A stretch of 64,000 nucleotides of DNA from contig JADJDQ010000001.1 in the NCBI GenBank assembly GCA_016702605.1, forward strand, positions 868,001 to 932,000, in the 5' to 3' direction. The position numbers and the translations under genes were made by a program. Below the pieces are notes generated by a model, which saw only the letters and a program-made list of their open reading frames with translations, did not search any database and was not told the DNA's origin. How positions within the stretch are numbered: the stretch's first letter is position 1; every line of letters starts with the position of its first letter. Of the stretch, positions 26,302 to 35,515 are shown piece after piece. Origin of the DNA: Candidatus Intricatilinea gracilis. Its GTDB lineage: Bacteria; Pseudomonadota; Gammaproteobacteria; Burkholderiales; Burkholderiaceae_C.

Positions 26302-27048
26302 TCATGTGGGGGTGTGCAGGGCCGGCGCTGCCGGTGCGGCAGCCCGGCCACTTGCTCGTGCAGCGAGGCGTTCGGCGCTGGTCTGCGCCACCTTGTCGCG
26401 GCCATACAGCGGCAGCGCTTCATGCGCGGGGCGAGCCTGACCGTCTTCCCAGGCCGCCTGGGCCACCTTGGCCAGCGCCACACCGCCGGGCCGGGCCAGC
26501 GGCCAGCGATGGTTGCCGGCCGTCAGCAGTGGATAGGCCACCACGGCGGGGCCGGCCAACACATCGCTGAAGGCCGTGGCCACCACCTTGTCGAGCAAGG
26601 ACTGCGGTGTGTAGACGCTGCTGGCATGCAGACTGCGCCAGCGTCCCGGCGCCAGGCGCTGCATGGGCGCGCCGTAGACCTCACCCATGCGGGCATCGAG
26701 CGCAGCCCACAGCAGGTCGGGCGCACCTTGCAAGACGGCGGACTCGGCCACCACCGACAGGGTGTCGAGCGCCAGGATCGGGCGGTCCAGACCATACGCC
26801 AGCCCCTGAGCCACCGAGCAGGCCGTGCGCAGGCCGGTGAACGCACCCGGCCCCGCGCCATAAGCCACCGCGTCGAGCTGCGACAACGTGCACCCCGCCC
26901 GCAGGCACAACGCGGCCAGCTCGGGCAGCAGTTGTTGCGACGCCTGCGCGCCACCGGCCAGGGTCAACACATGCACCCCGCCGGCGCAGGCCAGCGCGAT
27001 CTCGACCTGGCCGGTCGAGGCATCGATGGCTAACAGCTGAGTGGTCAT
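26302..27048 (-). CDS. tsaB: tRNA t6A37 threonylcarbamoyltransferase complex subunit TsaB
   Basis: ASKHA-fold scaffold that pairs with TsaD and TsaE to transfer threonylcarbamoyl to A37 of ANN-decoding tRNAs. 248 residues. MTTQLLAIDASTGQVEIAL is the phosphate-1 region; GAGPGAFTGLRTACSVAQGLA is the most conserved TsaB segment; ALDARMGEVYGA follows. A long in-frame upstream extension (to 27606) runs antisense to dacB and is discarded. It heads the tsaB-rimI-udg run. TsaC, which makes the threonylcarbamoyl-AMP, is encoded a few kb away at 30.3-31.4 kb. Confidence 0.94.
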   Translation of the reverse strand: MTTQLLAIDASTGQVEIALACAGGVHVLTLAGGAQASQQLLPELAALCLRAGCTLSQLDAVAYGAGPGAFTGLRTACSVAQGLAYGLDRPILALDTLSVVAESAVLQGAPDLLWAALDARMGEVYGAPMQRLAPGRWRSLHASSVYTPQSLLDKVVATAFSDVLAGPAVVAYPLLTAGNHRWPLARPGGVALAKVAQAAWEDGQARPAHEALPLYGRDKVAQTSAERLAARASGRAAAPAAPALHTPT

Positions 27049-27265
27049 GCAGGTGGACAGAGGCAACGAGAAGTGCAGGTGGAGCCGGCGCAGGTAGTAG
27101 CTCTGCCTGGGGCTGAGGCCATGGCGGCGTACGGGCTTGCGCGGCAGTTTATCGTCGGCGCTTTCGTATGATGGCGCGCCGCATCCAGCCGAACCCGTCT
27201 CGGACGGCCGCTGGAAGACGCCAGCATCGAGAGCGTGACGTTGTTCTTCCTTTGTCCGGCTGGCC

Positions 27266-28915
27266 GTGTGGCGGCCCCCCATCACAGTGCCACCCCAGCC
27301 AGCGCAGCCGCTCAGGTCGCTGTGGCTCGCCATTGGTCTGGCCACGTGCCTGACCTTGGCCGCGGCATCGGCCAACGCCTCACCGGCTGGCGGGCAGGGT
27401 GCCACTGTCGCTGCATCGGCCGGGGGATCGCCCGGCGCCGTCGCGCCCGACACGGGCCACGGCACTGGTAGTGCTCTCACCGAAGCTGCTCCTGCTCCTG
27501 CTCCTGCTCCTGCTGACGATGGTGTTGCTGCGGCTGCGGCCAGCGCATCATCACCATCAGCGGCGCTGCCGCCAACTATCGCGGCGGCATTGAGCAAGGC
27601 CCGCATCGGACCTGAAGGGGTCTACCTGTGGGTCAGTGCGGAGGGTGCTGGGCAGCCGCGCCTGGCGCATCAGGCCGATCGACTGGCCAACCCGGCCTCG
27701 GTGATCAAGTTGGTGACCAGCGCGGTGGCGCTCGATCTGCTCGGCCCGATCCACACCTGGACCACATCGGTCTATGCCGACGGCACGGTCTCGCACGGTG
27801 TGCTGCGGGGTTCGCTGGTGATCCAGGGGCGCGGCGACCCACGCCTGGTGACCGAACGCCTGTGGCTGATGTTGCGGCGCGTGCAGCAACTGGGCATCCG
27901 CGACATCCGCGGCGACATCGTGCTCGACCGCAGCGCCTTCGAGTTGCCCGAGACCGACCCGGGCGCCTTCGACGGTGAACCTTTCCAGCCCTACAACGCC
28001 CAGCCCGACGCCTTGCTCATCAACGGCAAGGCGATGTTCCTGAGCTTTCATCCCGAGCCGGCGCTGGGTATCGCGCGTATTGGTGTGGAACCGGCGCTGG
28101 CGGGTGTCAAGGTGCCCACCAGCGTGCCACTGCGACGGGGTGACTGTGGTGATTGGCGGGACCGCCTTCAGCCCGATTTCAGCCAGCCCGACCGCCTGCG
28201 CTTCAGCGGCCACCTGCCGTTGGCCTGCGGCGACAAGACCTGGGCGGTGGCCTACGCCGACCCGGCCAGCTTCAGCGCCCGGGCCATCGCCGCAATGTGG
28301 CGCGAGCTGGGTGGCAGACTCACCGGCCAGGTGCGCGATGGCCGCGCTCGGCCGGATCAGACACCCTTGCTGGAACTCGTCTCGCCCACCTTGCCGGAGG
28401 TGGTGCGCGACATGAACAAACACAGCAACAACGTCATCGCGCAGCAGGTCTTCGCCAGCCTGAGCCAGGTGCAGCACGGTGTGGGGCGTTACGAGACATC
28501 ACGCGAGATCGTGCAGGCGCATCTGCAGCAGCACGCTGCCTGTGGTGCCGACGAGTTGCTCGTCGACCGGGGCTCGGGCCTGTCCCGCCACGAACGTATC
28601 ACCGCCGCCTGCCTGGGGCGCATGCTGCAATGGGCCTGGACCAGACCGTGGATGCCCGAGCTGCTGGCATCGTTGCCGGTGGCTGGCATCGAAACCACCG
28701 CCAAACGTGCGGTGAGCGCCCGCGGGCGCGCCCACCTCAAGACCGGTTCACTCAACCAGGTGGCTGCCCTGGCCGGTGTGGTCGACGGCTACGACGGCCA
28801 GCGTTTCATCGTGGTGGCCATCATCAATCACCCGCTGGCCGGCAGCGACGACGCCCGCGCCGCGCTCGATGCCGTCTTGCGCTGGACGCTCGACGACAAG
28901 GACCACCGACCATGA
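27266..28915 (+). CDS. dacB: D-alanyl-D-alanine carboxypeptidase/endopeptidase, PBP4 type
   Basis: Periplasmic class C penicillin-binding protein trimming peptidoglycan cross-links. 549 residues. Signal peptide near residues 16-38 (LRSLWLAIGLATCLTLAAAS), then an Ala/Pro-rich low-complexity stretch to ~100. Active-site motifs: SVIK (S145 nucleophile, K148), SNN in MNKHSNNVIAQQVF, and KTG in HLKTGSLNQVAALAG. Start is GTG at 27266; a later GTG is also compatible with the signal peptide. It overlaps the following transporter gene by 4 bases. Divergent from tsaB. Confidence 0.94.
   Translation: MWRPPITVPPQPAQPLRSLWLAIGLATCLTLAAASANASPAGGQGATVAASAGGSPGAVAPDTGHGTGSALTEAAPAPAPAPADDGVAAAAASASSPSAALPPTIAAALSKARIGPEGVYLWVSAEGAGQPRLAHQADRLANPASVIKLVTSAVALDLLGPIHTWTTSVYADGTVSHGVLRGSLVIQGRGDPRLVTERLWLMLRRVQQLGIRDIRGDIVLDRSAFELPETDPGAFDGEPFQPYNAQPDALLINGKAMFLSFHPEPALGIARIGVEPALAGVKVPTSVPLRRGDCGDWRDRLQPDFSQPDRLRFSGHLPLACGDKTWAVAYADPASFSARAIAAMWRELGGRLTGQVRDGRARPDQTPLLELVSPTLPEVVRDMNKHSNNVIAQQVFASLSQVQHGVGRYETSREIVQAHLQQHAACGADELLVDRGSGLSRHERITAACLGRMLQWAWTRPWMPELLASLPVAGIETTAKRAVSARGRAHLKTGSLNQVAALAGVVDGYDGQRFIVVAIINHPLAGSDDARAALDAVLRWTLDDKDHRP
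27485..27514. repeat. Hexanucleotide repeat (GCTCCT)4 in dacB
   Basis: Four perfect GCTCCT units (27488-27511) flanked by GCT triplets encode an Ala-Pro run in the N-terminal linker of DacB. Six-base units change length without shifting the frame, so slippage would vary linker length only. Confidence 0.85.
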
Positions 28916-29202
28916 CTTCGATCGATTCACTCAAGGACATCGTCGGCACCGTGGCCGCCACACTCACGACGTTGTCGTTCCTGCCGCAGGCCTGGCTCAC
29001 GCTGCGCACACGCGATGTATCAGGCATCTCGCTGTCGATGTACAGCGTGTTCACGGTGGGCGTGAGCCTGTGGCTGGTCTACGGCTTTTTGCTCGAGGCG
29101 TGGCCGGTGATCATCGCCAATGCCGTGACGCTGGCGCTGGCCATCACCATCCTGACGCTCAAGCTCAAATACGGCACGCCGGACCGGGCCGGGCGCCAGT
29201 AA
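28912..29202 (+). CDS. SemiSWEET family (PQ-loop) sugar transporter
   Basis: 96 residues with three predicted membrane spans, forming half a SWEET transporter that works as a dimer. The PQ-loop motif is SFLPQAWLTLRTRDVSGIS, followed by SMYSVFTVGVSLWLVYGF and ANAVTLALAITILTLKLKY, all as in bacterial SemiSWEETs. It likely equilibrates sugars across the inner membrane; the specific sugar is unknown. The start overlaps the dacB stop (ATGA), so the two are coupled, an association with no obvious functional reason. Confidence 0.92.
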   Translation: MTSIDSLKDIVGTVAATLTTLSFLPQAWLTLRTRDVSGISLSMYSVFTVGVSLWLVYGFLLEAWPVIIANAVTLALAITILTLKLKYGTPDRAGRQ

Positions 29203-29214
29203 CCACAGCCAGGT

Positions 29215-30264
29215 TCAGAACGGGTTGTTGCGCGCGCGGCTGTCGGCTGCGTTGCCGACGCGGACATGCCAGCTGTTGGCCGGGCGGGTGTCGTCGGCCC
29301 AGAGGTGCTGGCTCGGGGTGGTGGCGACGGTCGACCCGTCTGCCGCGATCGCCGTGATCAGCGTGTTCTGGTCACAGGTCGGCAAGGCCGCGGTCGCCAG
29401 GCAACCGCCCAGGGTCACATTGGCCAGGCCAAAACTGGCGGGATTCTTGGCCATCACCTGGATGACTTCGTCTGCCGCCACCAGGCCGGCATAACGCCCG
29501 TCGTTGATGACGGTGAGGCGCAATTTCGCGTTGAGCTCCTTGGTCAGGTCCGTCAGCACCTGTCGGCTACCGGGTGTCACGGCCTCTTCCGCGATGGCGT
29601 AGGGCGAAAAACCCAGGTCCGGCGTGGTGGCGTAGATCACCCGGCCGCCCTGGCCGTCGGCAGTGATGGCATTGACCAGTTCCCCCAGGCGTCTGCCGGC
29701 TGCCGCCATCGTGGCGGTGGCTGTGGCCACGGCGCCAGCGTTGCCTACGCCGCCGGCCAGCTTGATCTGGTCGTAGGCATCGAGCACGTCCTTGCGCCCG
29801 GCCATGATGGTGACCAGCACGTTGGGGTCGAAGCCCTTGGCACCCCGATAGGCTGCGACCTGGGCCTCGACGTCTGTCACCGTCGCCCCGGGCACGGCAA
29901 GAAAATCGGCCGTGAACGTGGAGGCTCCGGTCGGGTTGCACTGGGCAAAGACAAAACCGTAGGACTGCGCCAGCACCTGGTTCCACACCGGCGCCAACGC
30001 GCAGTCGACGACCTGCGGTGTCACCGGCAGTCCGGTGACCGCGTCGAGCTCGAGGAAGTTGATGCTGTACTTCAGCCTGTCGGTGGAGGTGCCATTGGTG
30101 CCGACGGCGCTCACCTCGTCACCGAAGCTCACCATGCGTGTGGGCTGAAAGGTCGAGACCCGGCTGACGCTGCCGCCACACGCGGCCAGCACGGCCAAGC
30201 CGACACCGAAGGCCAGGGCAAGGGCAAGACGACGTGCAGGCACAAGAACAAAAGGCAGGGGCAT
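29215..30264 (-). CDS. SGNH/GDSL-hydrolase-like lipoprotein lacking the catalytic serine
   Basis: 349 residues. Lipoprotein signal peptide ending LAVLAACGGS (lipidated C29). After it, TRMVSFGDEVSAVG aligns with block I of GDSL hydrolases, FGDSLSDVG, but the nucleophile Ser is Glu (E50). Near the C-terminus HLWADDTRPANSWH matches block V (D-x-x-H-like), with Asp kept and Arg-Pro for His-Pro. The middle has conserved-looking YGFVFAQCNPTG and MAGRKDVLDAYDQI. Likely an outer-membrane or periplasmic protein that no longer hydrolyses esters by the standard mechanism. Start MPLPFVLVPARR at 30264. Downstream of tsaC on the same strand. Confidence 0.72.
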   Translation of the reverse strand: MPLPFVLVPARRLALALAFGVGLAVLAACGGSVSRVSTFQPTRMVSFGDEVSAVGTNGTSTDRLKYSINFLELDAVTGLPVTPQVVDCALAPVWNQVLAQSYGFVFAQCNPTGASTFTADFLAVPGATVTDVEAQVAAYRGAKGFDPNVLVTIMAGRKDVLDAYDQIKLAGGVGNAGAVATATATMAAAGRRLGELVNAITADGQGGRVIYATTPDLGFSPYAIAEEAVTPGSRQVLTDLTKELNAKLRLTVINDGRYAGLVAADEVIQVMAKNPASFGLANVTLGGCLATAALPTCDQNTLITAIAADGSTVATTPSQHLWADDTRPANSWHVRVGNAADSRARNNPF

Positions 30265-30277
30265 CGGGTCTCCAGGT

Positions 30278-31354
30278 CTAGAGCGGGTCGGCGGCGGCGG
30301 CCGCACGTTGCAATCGATCACGCACGCCGTCCCAGGCCGGGTCGGCGGGTGGCTGCTCAACCCAGATCGCCGCCACGTCGGGGCCGTCGAGTTCGCGCAA
30401 CACCGCGAACAACTCGTGGGCGGCCAGAGCCGCGCTGTCGGGCATGCGCCGGGTCACCATGTCACGGCCGACCGCAGCGGAGCGGGAATATACCGCCAGC
30501 CGCGTAGGCGCCAGCCCGGATCGACCCGGGTCGACCGGCTCGACGGCCTGGTGCAACTGCGCACGTTCGGCCAGAGCAGCCTGCATGTCGGCGGTTGAGA
30601 GCAGGCGCAGCCGAGCGCGCGGCGCGTAATGTGCCACCAGCGTTCCCGACGCCCGCGGCGCCGTGCCGTCGGGCAGGCGCAGCGGCTCGCCGGCAAATTC
30701 GGCCAGTTCGTCGGTGCTCCACAGCCCCGGTCGCAACAGCACCGGGTAGCCGCGCGTGCAATCGACGATGGCCGACTCGATGCCGACACGGCAGGCGCCG
30801 CCGTCGAGCACCAGCACGGCGTCGTCGCCGTGCAGATGCCCGAACTCACCCGCCACATGGCTGGCCAGCGTGGGGCTGACACGGCCGAAGCGGTTGGCGC
30901 TGGGCGCCGCCACCCCCGCCACGCCGTGGCGCGACGCCGCCACCAGCAGTGCCTGGGCCACGGTGTGGTCCGGGCAACGCAGGCCGATGCTGTCCTGCCC
31001 ACCGGCAGCCGACGCACCCACACCGGCGCGGCGCGGCACGATGAGGGTGAGTGGGCCCGGCCAGCAAGCGGCGATGAGGCGGCGCACCAGCGGGTTCAAC
31101 TCGGCGGCGAACACGAGCGCCGCAGCCAGCGGGTCGCCGCCGTGCGCCACGTGCACGATGAGCGGGTGGTCACTCGGCCGGCCCTTGGCGGCAAAGATGC
31201 GCGCCACCGCAGCGTCATCGTCGGCACGTGCACCCAGGCCGTAGACGGTTTCGGTCGGAAAGGCCACGAGCTTGCCCGCGGCTAGCTGCCGGGCGCCCAG
31301 GTCGGCGGCCGCAGCAAGTTGCAGCTCGCCCGCCGCGGAAACGATCTGCACCAT
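30278..31354 (-). CDS. L-threonylcarbamoyladenylate synthase (TsaC2/Sua5 type)
   Basis: Makes threonylcarbamoyl-AMP from threonine, bicarbonate and ATP for tRNA t6A. 358 residues, i.e. the longer Sua5 form. YrdC domain in the N-terminal ~210: KLVAFPTETVYGLGARADD, AKGRPSDHPLIVHV, WPGPLTLIVPRR and APSANRFGRVSPT. A C-terminal Sua5 domain follows the linker APRASGTLVAHYAPRA. Start MVQIVSAAGEL at 31354; the much longer open frame upstream is antisense to purK. It lies 5 bases after the purK stop, apparently in the purE-purK-tsaC operon. Confidence 0.94.
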   Translation of the reverse strand: MVQIVSAAGELQLAAAADLGARQLAAGKLVAFPTETVYGLGARADDDAAVARIFAAKGRPSDHPLIVHVAHGGDPLAAALVFAAELNPLVRRLIAACWPGPLTLIVPRRAGVGASAAGGQDSIGLRCPDHTVAQALLVAASRHGVAGVAAPSANRFGRVSPTLASHVAGEFGHLHGDDAVLVLDGGACRVGIESAIVDCTRGYPVLLRPGLWSTDELAEFAGEPLRLPDGTAPRASGTLVAHYAPRARLRLLSTADMQAALAERAQLHQAVEPVDPGRSGLAPTRLAVYSRSAAVGRDMVTRRMPDSAALAAHELFAVLRELDGPDVAAIWVEQPPADPAWDGVRDRLQRAAAAADPL

Positions 31355-31359
31355 CGGGC

Positions 31360-32646
31360 TCAGAACGCGGGCAAGCCGAGCAGGGCGACGGCACGCAAGG
31401 CCGTCTCGCGGGCCTGCTGCGGCGTGGCGGCAGTGAGTGTCAGGTGACCCATCTTGCGGCCAGGCCGGGCCTCGGCCTTGCCGTACAGGTGCAGATGCGC
31501 GCCGGGCAGGGCCAGCACCTGCGCCCAGTCGGGCTCGGTTGCCATCGCCTTGCCGTCGACCAGGTCGCCGGCCGCGAACCACAGGTCGCCGAGCAGGTTG
31601 AGCATGACGGCGCTGGAGTGCAGCCGCGGCGCCGTCAGCGGCAGGCCGGCCATGGCGCGCACCTGCAGGTCGAACTGCGAGACGTCGCAGGCGTCGATCG
31701 AGTAGTGGCCCGAGTTGTGCGGCCGCGGCGCCATCTCGTTGGCCACCAGGCTGCCATCGGCCAGCACGAAGAACTCGACACACATCACACCGACATAACC
31801 CAGCCGGGTGGCGATTCGTGTGGCGGCGTCGACCGCCTGCGTCTGCAGCACATCGGACGTGTTCGGCGCCGGCACGGTGGTGACAGCCAGGATGCCGTCG
31901 CGGTGCAGGTTGTGCTGCACCGGCAGGTGCACGGTGGCACCGTCGCGCCCACGCGCCACGATCACGCTCAGCTCGCCAGCCAGTGCCAGGCGTGCTTCGA
32001 GCACACACTGCACCTCACCCAACGCCTGCCAGGCGGCGGCAAGTTCGGCGCGGTTGGCCACACGCTGCTGGCCCTTGCCGTCGTAACCCAGCCGGGCCGT
32101 CTTGAGGATGCCGGGCAGCAGCGCGTCGGGCACGGCGGCCAGATCCACCGCGTTGGTGATCACGGCATGTGGGGCGCATGGCACGCCGCAGGCGACGAAA
32201 TGAGCCTTTTCGGCGGCGCGGTCCTGGCACACAGCCACTGCAGCCGCGCCTGGCGCGACGGGGCGACGTTCGGCAAGCTGGCTCAGCGCGGCGGCCGGCA
32301 CGTTCTCGAACTCGGTCGTGATGGCCTGCGCCATATCGGCCAGGCGGGCCAGTCCGGCGGCGTCGAGGTAGGCGCTTCGCACGTGTTCATGCGCGATGCT
32401 GCCAGCCGGGCTGGTGGCATCCGGGTCGAGCACGGCGACACGAAAGCCGAGCTGCTGTGCCGAATGGGCAAACATGCGTGCCAGCTGGCCGCCGCCCATC
32501 ACACCGAGGGTGGCAGTGCCGGGCAGCAGGACAGGCAGATCAGGGGCCAAGTCGGACACGATCGACGATTCGGTCGAGTGTGTCGAAGCGCCTGCGCCTG
32601 CCGGGACGGAGGACGCGCCTGCATCGCCGGGCACGGTGGCGCTCAT
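31360..32646 (-). CDS. purK: N5-carboxyaminoimidazole ribonucleotide synthase
   Basis: ATP-grasp enzyme that carboxylates AIR to N5-CAIR, step 6 of purine synthesis. 428 residues, with ~45 extra N-terminal residues before TLGVMGGGQLARMFAHSAQQ. ATP-grasp landmarks: KTARLGYDGKGQ, ELSVIVARG, VMCVEFFVLADGSLVANEMAPRPHNSGH. Its start overlaps the purE stop by 4 bases, and tsaC follows after 5 bases. The extension may be non-native, but no internal start with a better ribosome site is evident. Confidence 0.95.
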   Translation of the reverse strand: MSATVPGDAGASSVPAGAGASTHSTESSIVSDLAPDLPVLLPGTATLGVMGGGQLARMFAHSAQQLGFRVAVLDPDATSPAGSIAHEHVRSAYLDAAGLARLADMAQAITTEFENVPAAALSQLAERRPVAPGAAAVAVCQDRAAEKAHFVACGVPCAPHAVITNAVDLAAVPDALLPGILKTARLGYDGKGQQRVANRAELAAAWQALGEVQCVLEARLALAGELSVIVARGRDGATVHLPVQHNLHRDGILAVTTVPAPNTSDVLQTQAVDAATRIATRLGYVGVMCVEFFVLADGSLVANEMAPRPHNSGHYSIDACDVSQFDLQVRAMAGLPLTAPRLHSSAVMLNLLGDLWFAAGDLVDGKAMATEPDWAQVLALPGAHLHLYGKAEARPGRKMGHLTLTAATPQQARETALRAVALLGLPAF

Positions 32647-33137
32647 CCTTCGAGCCGCATGGCGCGGGCGGCGTCGGTCTGGCGGGCGCGGAAGGCGTCG
32701 AGTGCGATGCGCAGGGTGTCGTCATGATTGGCCAGCAGCGCCACGGCGAACAGCGCGGCGTTGGCAGCCCCGGCCACACCGATGGCAAAGGTGGCGACCG
32801 GTATGCCCTTGGGCATCTGCACGATGGAGTGCAGCGAGTCGACACCCTGCAGATGTTTGCTCGCCACCGGCACACCGAGCACCGGCACCGAGGTCTTGGC
32901 CGCCAGCATGCCGGGCAGATGTGCGGCACCTCCGGCGCCGGCGATGATGGCTTGCAGGCCACGCTCGCGCGCACTTTCGGCGTAGCGGAACATGTCGTCC
33001 GGCATGCGGTGAGCCGAGACGACACGTGCCTCGTGGGGGACACCGAACTCGGAGAGAATCTGGGCGGCGTTCTTCATGGTGTCCCAGTCGCTGGACGACC
33101 CCATGACGATGCCGACGACGGGGGAAGCGCTGGACAA
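32643..33137 (-). CDS. purE: N5-carboxyaminoimidazole ribonucleotide mutase
   Basis: Converts N5-CAIR to CAIR, partner of PurK. 164 residues, class I PurE. VGIVMGSSSDWDTMKNAA is the substrate loop with the catalytic-site Ser and Asp; SAHRMPDDMFRYA carries the active-site His; GAGGAAHLPGMLA is conserved. First gene of the purE-purK-tsaC run. The divergent thioredoxin-TPR gene starts about 95 bases away. Confidence 0.96.
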   Translation of the reverse strand: MSSASPVVGIVMGSSSDWDTMKNAAQILSEFGVPHEARVVSAHRMPDDMFRYAESARERGLQAIIAGAGGAAHLPGMLAAKTSVPVLGVPVASKHLQGVDSLHSIVQMPKGIPVATFAIGVAGAANAALFAVALLANHDDTLRIALDAFRARQTDAARAMRLEG

Positions 33138-33232
33138 GGCGAGCTCCGATGCGGACTAACAGGGGCGCGATTTTAGGCGGGGCTTGTGACCAGCCTGTCC
33201 GCCCCCAGCTCTGGCGCACGAAAGGTGCCGCG

Positions 33233-34174
33233 ATGATCGATATCACCCTGCAGAACATTGAAGCCGACCTGATCAAGGCGTCGACCGAACAGCCCGTGCT
33301 GCTCGACATCTGGGCGCCCTGGTGCGGCCCGTGCCGCAGCCTGGGGCCGCTGCTCGAAAAACTCGAGGTGGCCTACGCCGGGCGCTTCAAGCTGGCCAAG
33401 CTCAACAGTGACGAACAACCCGAGATCGCCGGCCAGCTGAGCCAGATGTTCGGTGTGCGGTCGATCCCGTTTTGTGTCATGTTCGCCGGCGGCCAGCCGG
33501 TGGACGGCTTCGTCGGTGCGATCCCCGAGTTGCAGATCCGCGAGTTCCTCGACAAACATGTGCCCAGCGAGGCCGAACTCGAAGCCGAAGAGGAGATCGC
33601 CGAGGCCGAACAACTGGCCCAGGACGGCTCGCCCGACGCCGCACTCGACAAGTTGCAGCAGGCCGTGGCGATCGACCCGGCCAACGACACCGCACGTTAC
33701 GACTACCTCAAGCTGCTGCTGCAACTCGGCCGGGTGGCAGATGCACGCCGTGCCTTCGAGCCTGTGACGGGCAAGGCCCTGCACGATGCTCGCTTCGGCG
33801 CGATCGGCCTGTGGCTCGAGGCTTGCGAGCAACTGCCCCAGGCGCGTGGTCTGGCCGCGCTGGACGCCGCCATCAGCTCCAATCGGCGCGACTTCGACGC
33901 ACGTTTCGAGCGCGCCATGTGCCTGCTGGCCGCCAACGCGCCAGTCGATGCGATGGACGAGCTGCTCGAGATCCTGATGCGTGACAAGGCCTGGAGCGAC
34001 GGCCGCGCCCGCAAGGCCTACGTGTCCATCCTCGAACTGCTGACCAAGCCGGCGCCCAAACCCGCGGCCGCAGCTGCCGGCGGAACACTCGAGGTGGCGG
34101 GCAAGTCGGTGGTGGCCAGCGCCGACCCGGTGATCGACCAGTACCGCCGCAAGCTCAGCATGGTGCTGTTCTGA
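33233..34174 (+). CDS. Thioredoxin-TPR fusion protein (CnoX/YbbN-like)
   Basis: 313 residues. N-terminal thioredoxin domain (1-~110) with the canonical active site WCGPC (C31, C34) and the cis-Pro segment VRSIPFCVMF. A charged linker follows, then TPR-like helices (about 125-285) such as SPDAALDKLQQAVAIDPAN. E. coli CnoX has the same architecture, and works as a holdase that protects substrates from oxidation and feeds GroEL; its active site is SxxC-like, whereas this one keeps both cysteines and is probably redox-active. Start MIDITLQNIEAD at 33233 with AAAGG upstream. Confidence 0.9.
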   Translation: MIDITLQNIEADLIKASTEQPVLLDIWAPWCGPCRSLGPLLEKLEVAYAGRFKLAKLNSDEQPEIAGQLSQMFGVRSIPFCVMFAGGQPVDGFVGAIPELQIREFLDKHVPSEAELEAEEEIAEAEQLAQDGSPDAALDKLQQAVAIDPANDTARYDYLKLLLQLGRVADARRAFEPVTGKALHDARFGAIGLWLEACEQLPQARGLAALDAAISSNRRDFDARFERAMCLLAANAPVDAMDELLEILMRDKAWSDGRARKAYVSILELLTKPAPKPAAAAAGGTLEVAGKSVVASADPVIDQYRRKLSMVLF

Positions 34175-34334
34175 CGCGGCCATCCTCGCGGCCGCGGCAC
34201 CGATACGCGGCCCGAGCTGTCGTCGGCGAGGTCGCCCTGGTCGGCTAGACCCTGGTGAGCCAAGTCAGCCACCGTGTCTGCAGCAGACCAGCGGTTGTCC
34301 GTGCGCATCGAGGTGCTCGACCGACACGCACACT

Positions 34335-35513
34335 TCAGCGGCTGGGTGCAGAAGCGCTGCTGGCGGGTGGTTCGCGGGGATACAAGGCCTCGAGCTTTGC
34401 CTCGGCCAGGTTGGCCCTCAGGCGCTCGGTGTAGGCCAGGTAGTCGGCGTATTCGACCTGGGCCTCGCGGGCGTGGGTCTTGACGTCGTCGGTCAGGCCC
34501 AGCGCGGCACAGGTGCGTGCCAACTGGGCATGGGCGACGGCCTTGCCATCACGCTCGGTCGACCAGGTGAGGGCGGCCTGGGCAGACCGGACCATGTCAC
34601 GCGCCTCGTCGCCTCGCCCCAGCCGGTACAGGCACCATGCCCGATCGGCCTGCAACTGCGCCTCGTCGCGTGCCAGGCCCTGGGCGATGGCCTCGTCGTA
34701 ATGCTGATCGAACAGGGTCAGCGCATCGGAGAATTCTTCGAGCACACACAGGATCTGCGCACGCTGGATCGACGACACCGGCGCCAGCGCGCGGGCATGC
34801 ACCGTCAGGTCGAGCTGAGCCGATGCTTCGACACCCAGCAACGCACGTTTGGCGATGACCTTGTCGAGCACACCGAAATGTTCGAGCAGTCGCGTGTTCG
34901 CGATACGCAGCGCCGCCAGGTTGTACGAGATCGAGCTGAGCGACACACCGTCGCCTTCACGTGTGGCGTGGCTGCGCGCGCGGGCGTACCAGGGCTGAGC
35001 CAGTTCTTCGCTGCCACCGCAGTGATAGGCCACGGCCACGATGACACAGGCACGTGTCAGTGCGCTGTGGTTGTCGAAGGCGGAGGCATGAAATGCATCG
35101 GCGAGGTTGCGCACCATCGCCGGAAAGTCGCCGACGCCGTAGTCGAAGTGGGCGCACCAGGCCGAGGTGAGCGCCATGATGCGCTGCGACTTGGCCGACA
35201 CAGCCAACGCCCGCGCCCGAAGCACGCGGTCGCGCGCACGCTGGTTCAGGCTCTCGAAGTAGTCGAGCACTCCTTCGCCGAGCCACATCCAGGCCCCCAG
35301 CACCGGGTTGGTCGACGATTCGGGCAGGCCACGCAGAAAGGCCAGATCCTGGCGTGCTCGTTCGAAGTCACCCAGCCGCGCCAGCAACACGGCGCGTTCG
35401 GCGCGCAGATGCGGAATCTCGCGCGGCAGGCGCGAGTGAGCAATGTCGCGATCGAGCCGATCGAGCAAGCCAAGCAACAAGGGTCTGCCTGTCGCCATGC
35501 TGCTCGTGGCCAT
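34335..35513 (-). CDS. Hypothetical alpha-helical (TPR-like) protein
   Basis: 392 residues, no specific family recognised. The whole chain is amphipathic helices with TPR-like spacing, for example LRAERAVLLARLGDFERARQ, AELAQPW-type segments, and LQADRAWCLYRLGRGDEARD. No signal peptide or membrane span, so cytosolic. It starts 2 bases after the purC stop on the same strand, so it is probably read from the purC transcript. Similar proteins in other bacteria are often uncharacterised transcription-associated or scaffold proteins. M6 (35498) is an alternative start. Confidence 0.78.
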   Translation of the reverse strand: MATSSMATGRPLLLGLLDRLDRDIAHSRLPREIPHLRAERAVLLARLGDFERARQDLAFLRGLPESSTNPVLGAWMWLGEGVLDYFESLNQRARDRVLRARALAVSAKSQRIMALTSAWCAHFDYGVGDFPAMVRNLADAFHASAFDNHSALTRACVIVAVAYHCGGSEELAQPWYARARSHATREGDGVSLSSISYNLAALRIANTRLLEHFGVLDKVIAKRALLGVEASAQLDLTVHARALAPVSSIQRAQILCVLEEFSDALTLFDQHYDEAIAQGLARDEAQLQADRAWCLYRLGRGDEARDMVRSAQAALTWSTERDGKAVAHAQLARTCAALGLTDDVKTHAREAQVEYADYLAYTERLRANLAEAKLEALYPREPPASSASAPSR

Positions 35514-35515
35514 GG

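Noticed and set aside
27485..27514. Phase-variable repeat
   Set aside because: Units are six bases, so changes in copy number keep the reading frame.
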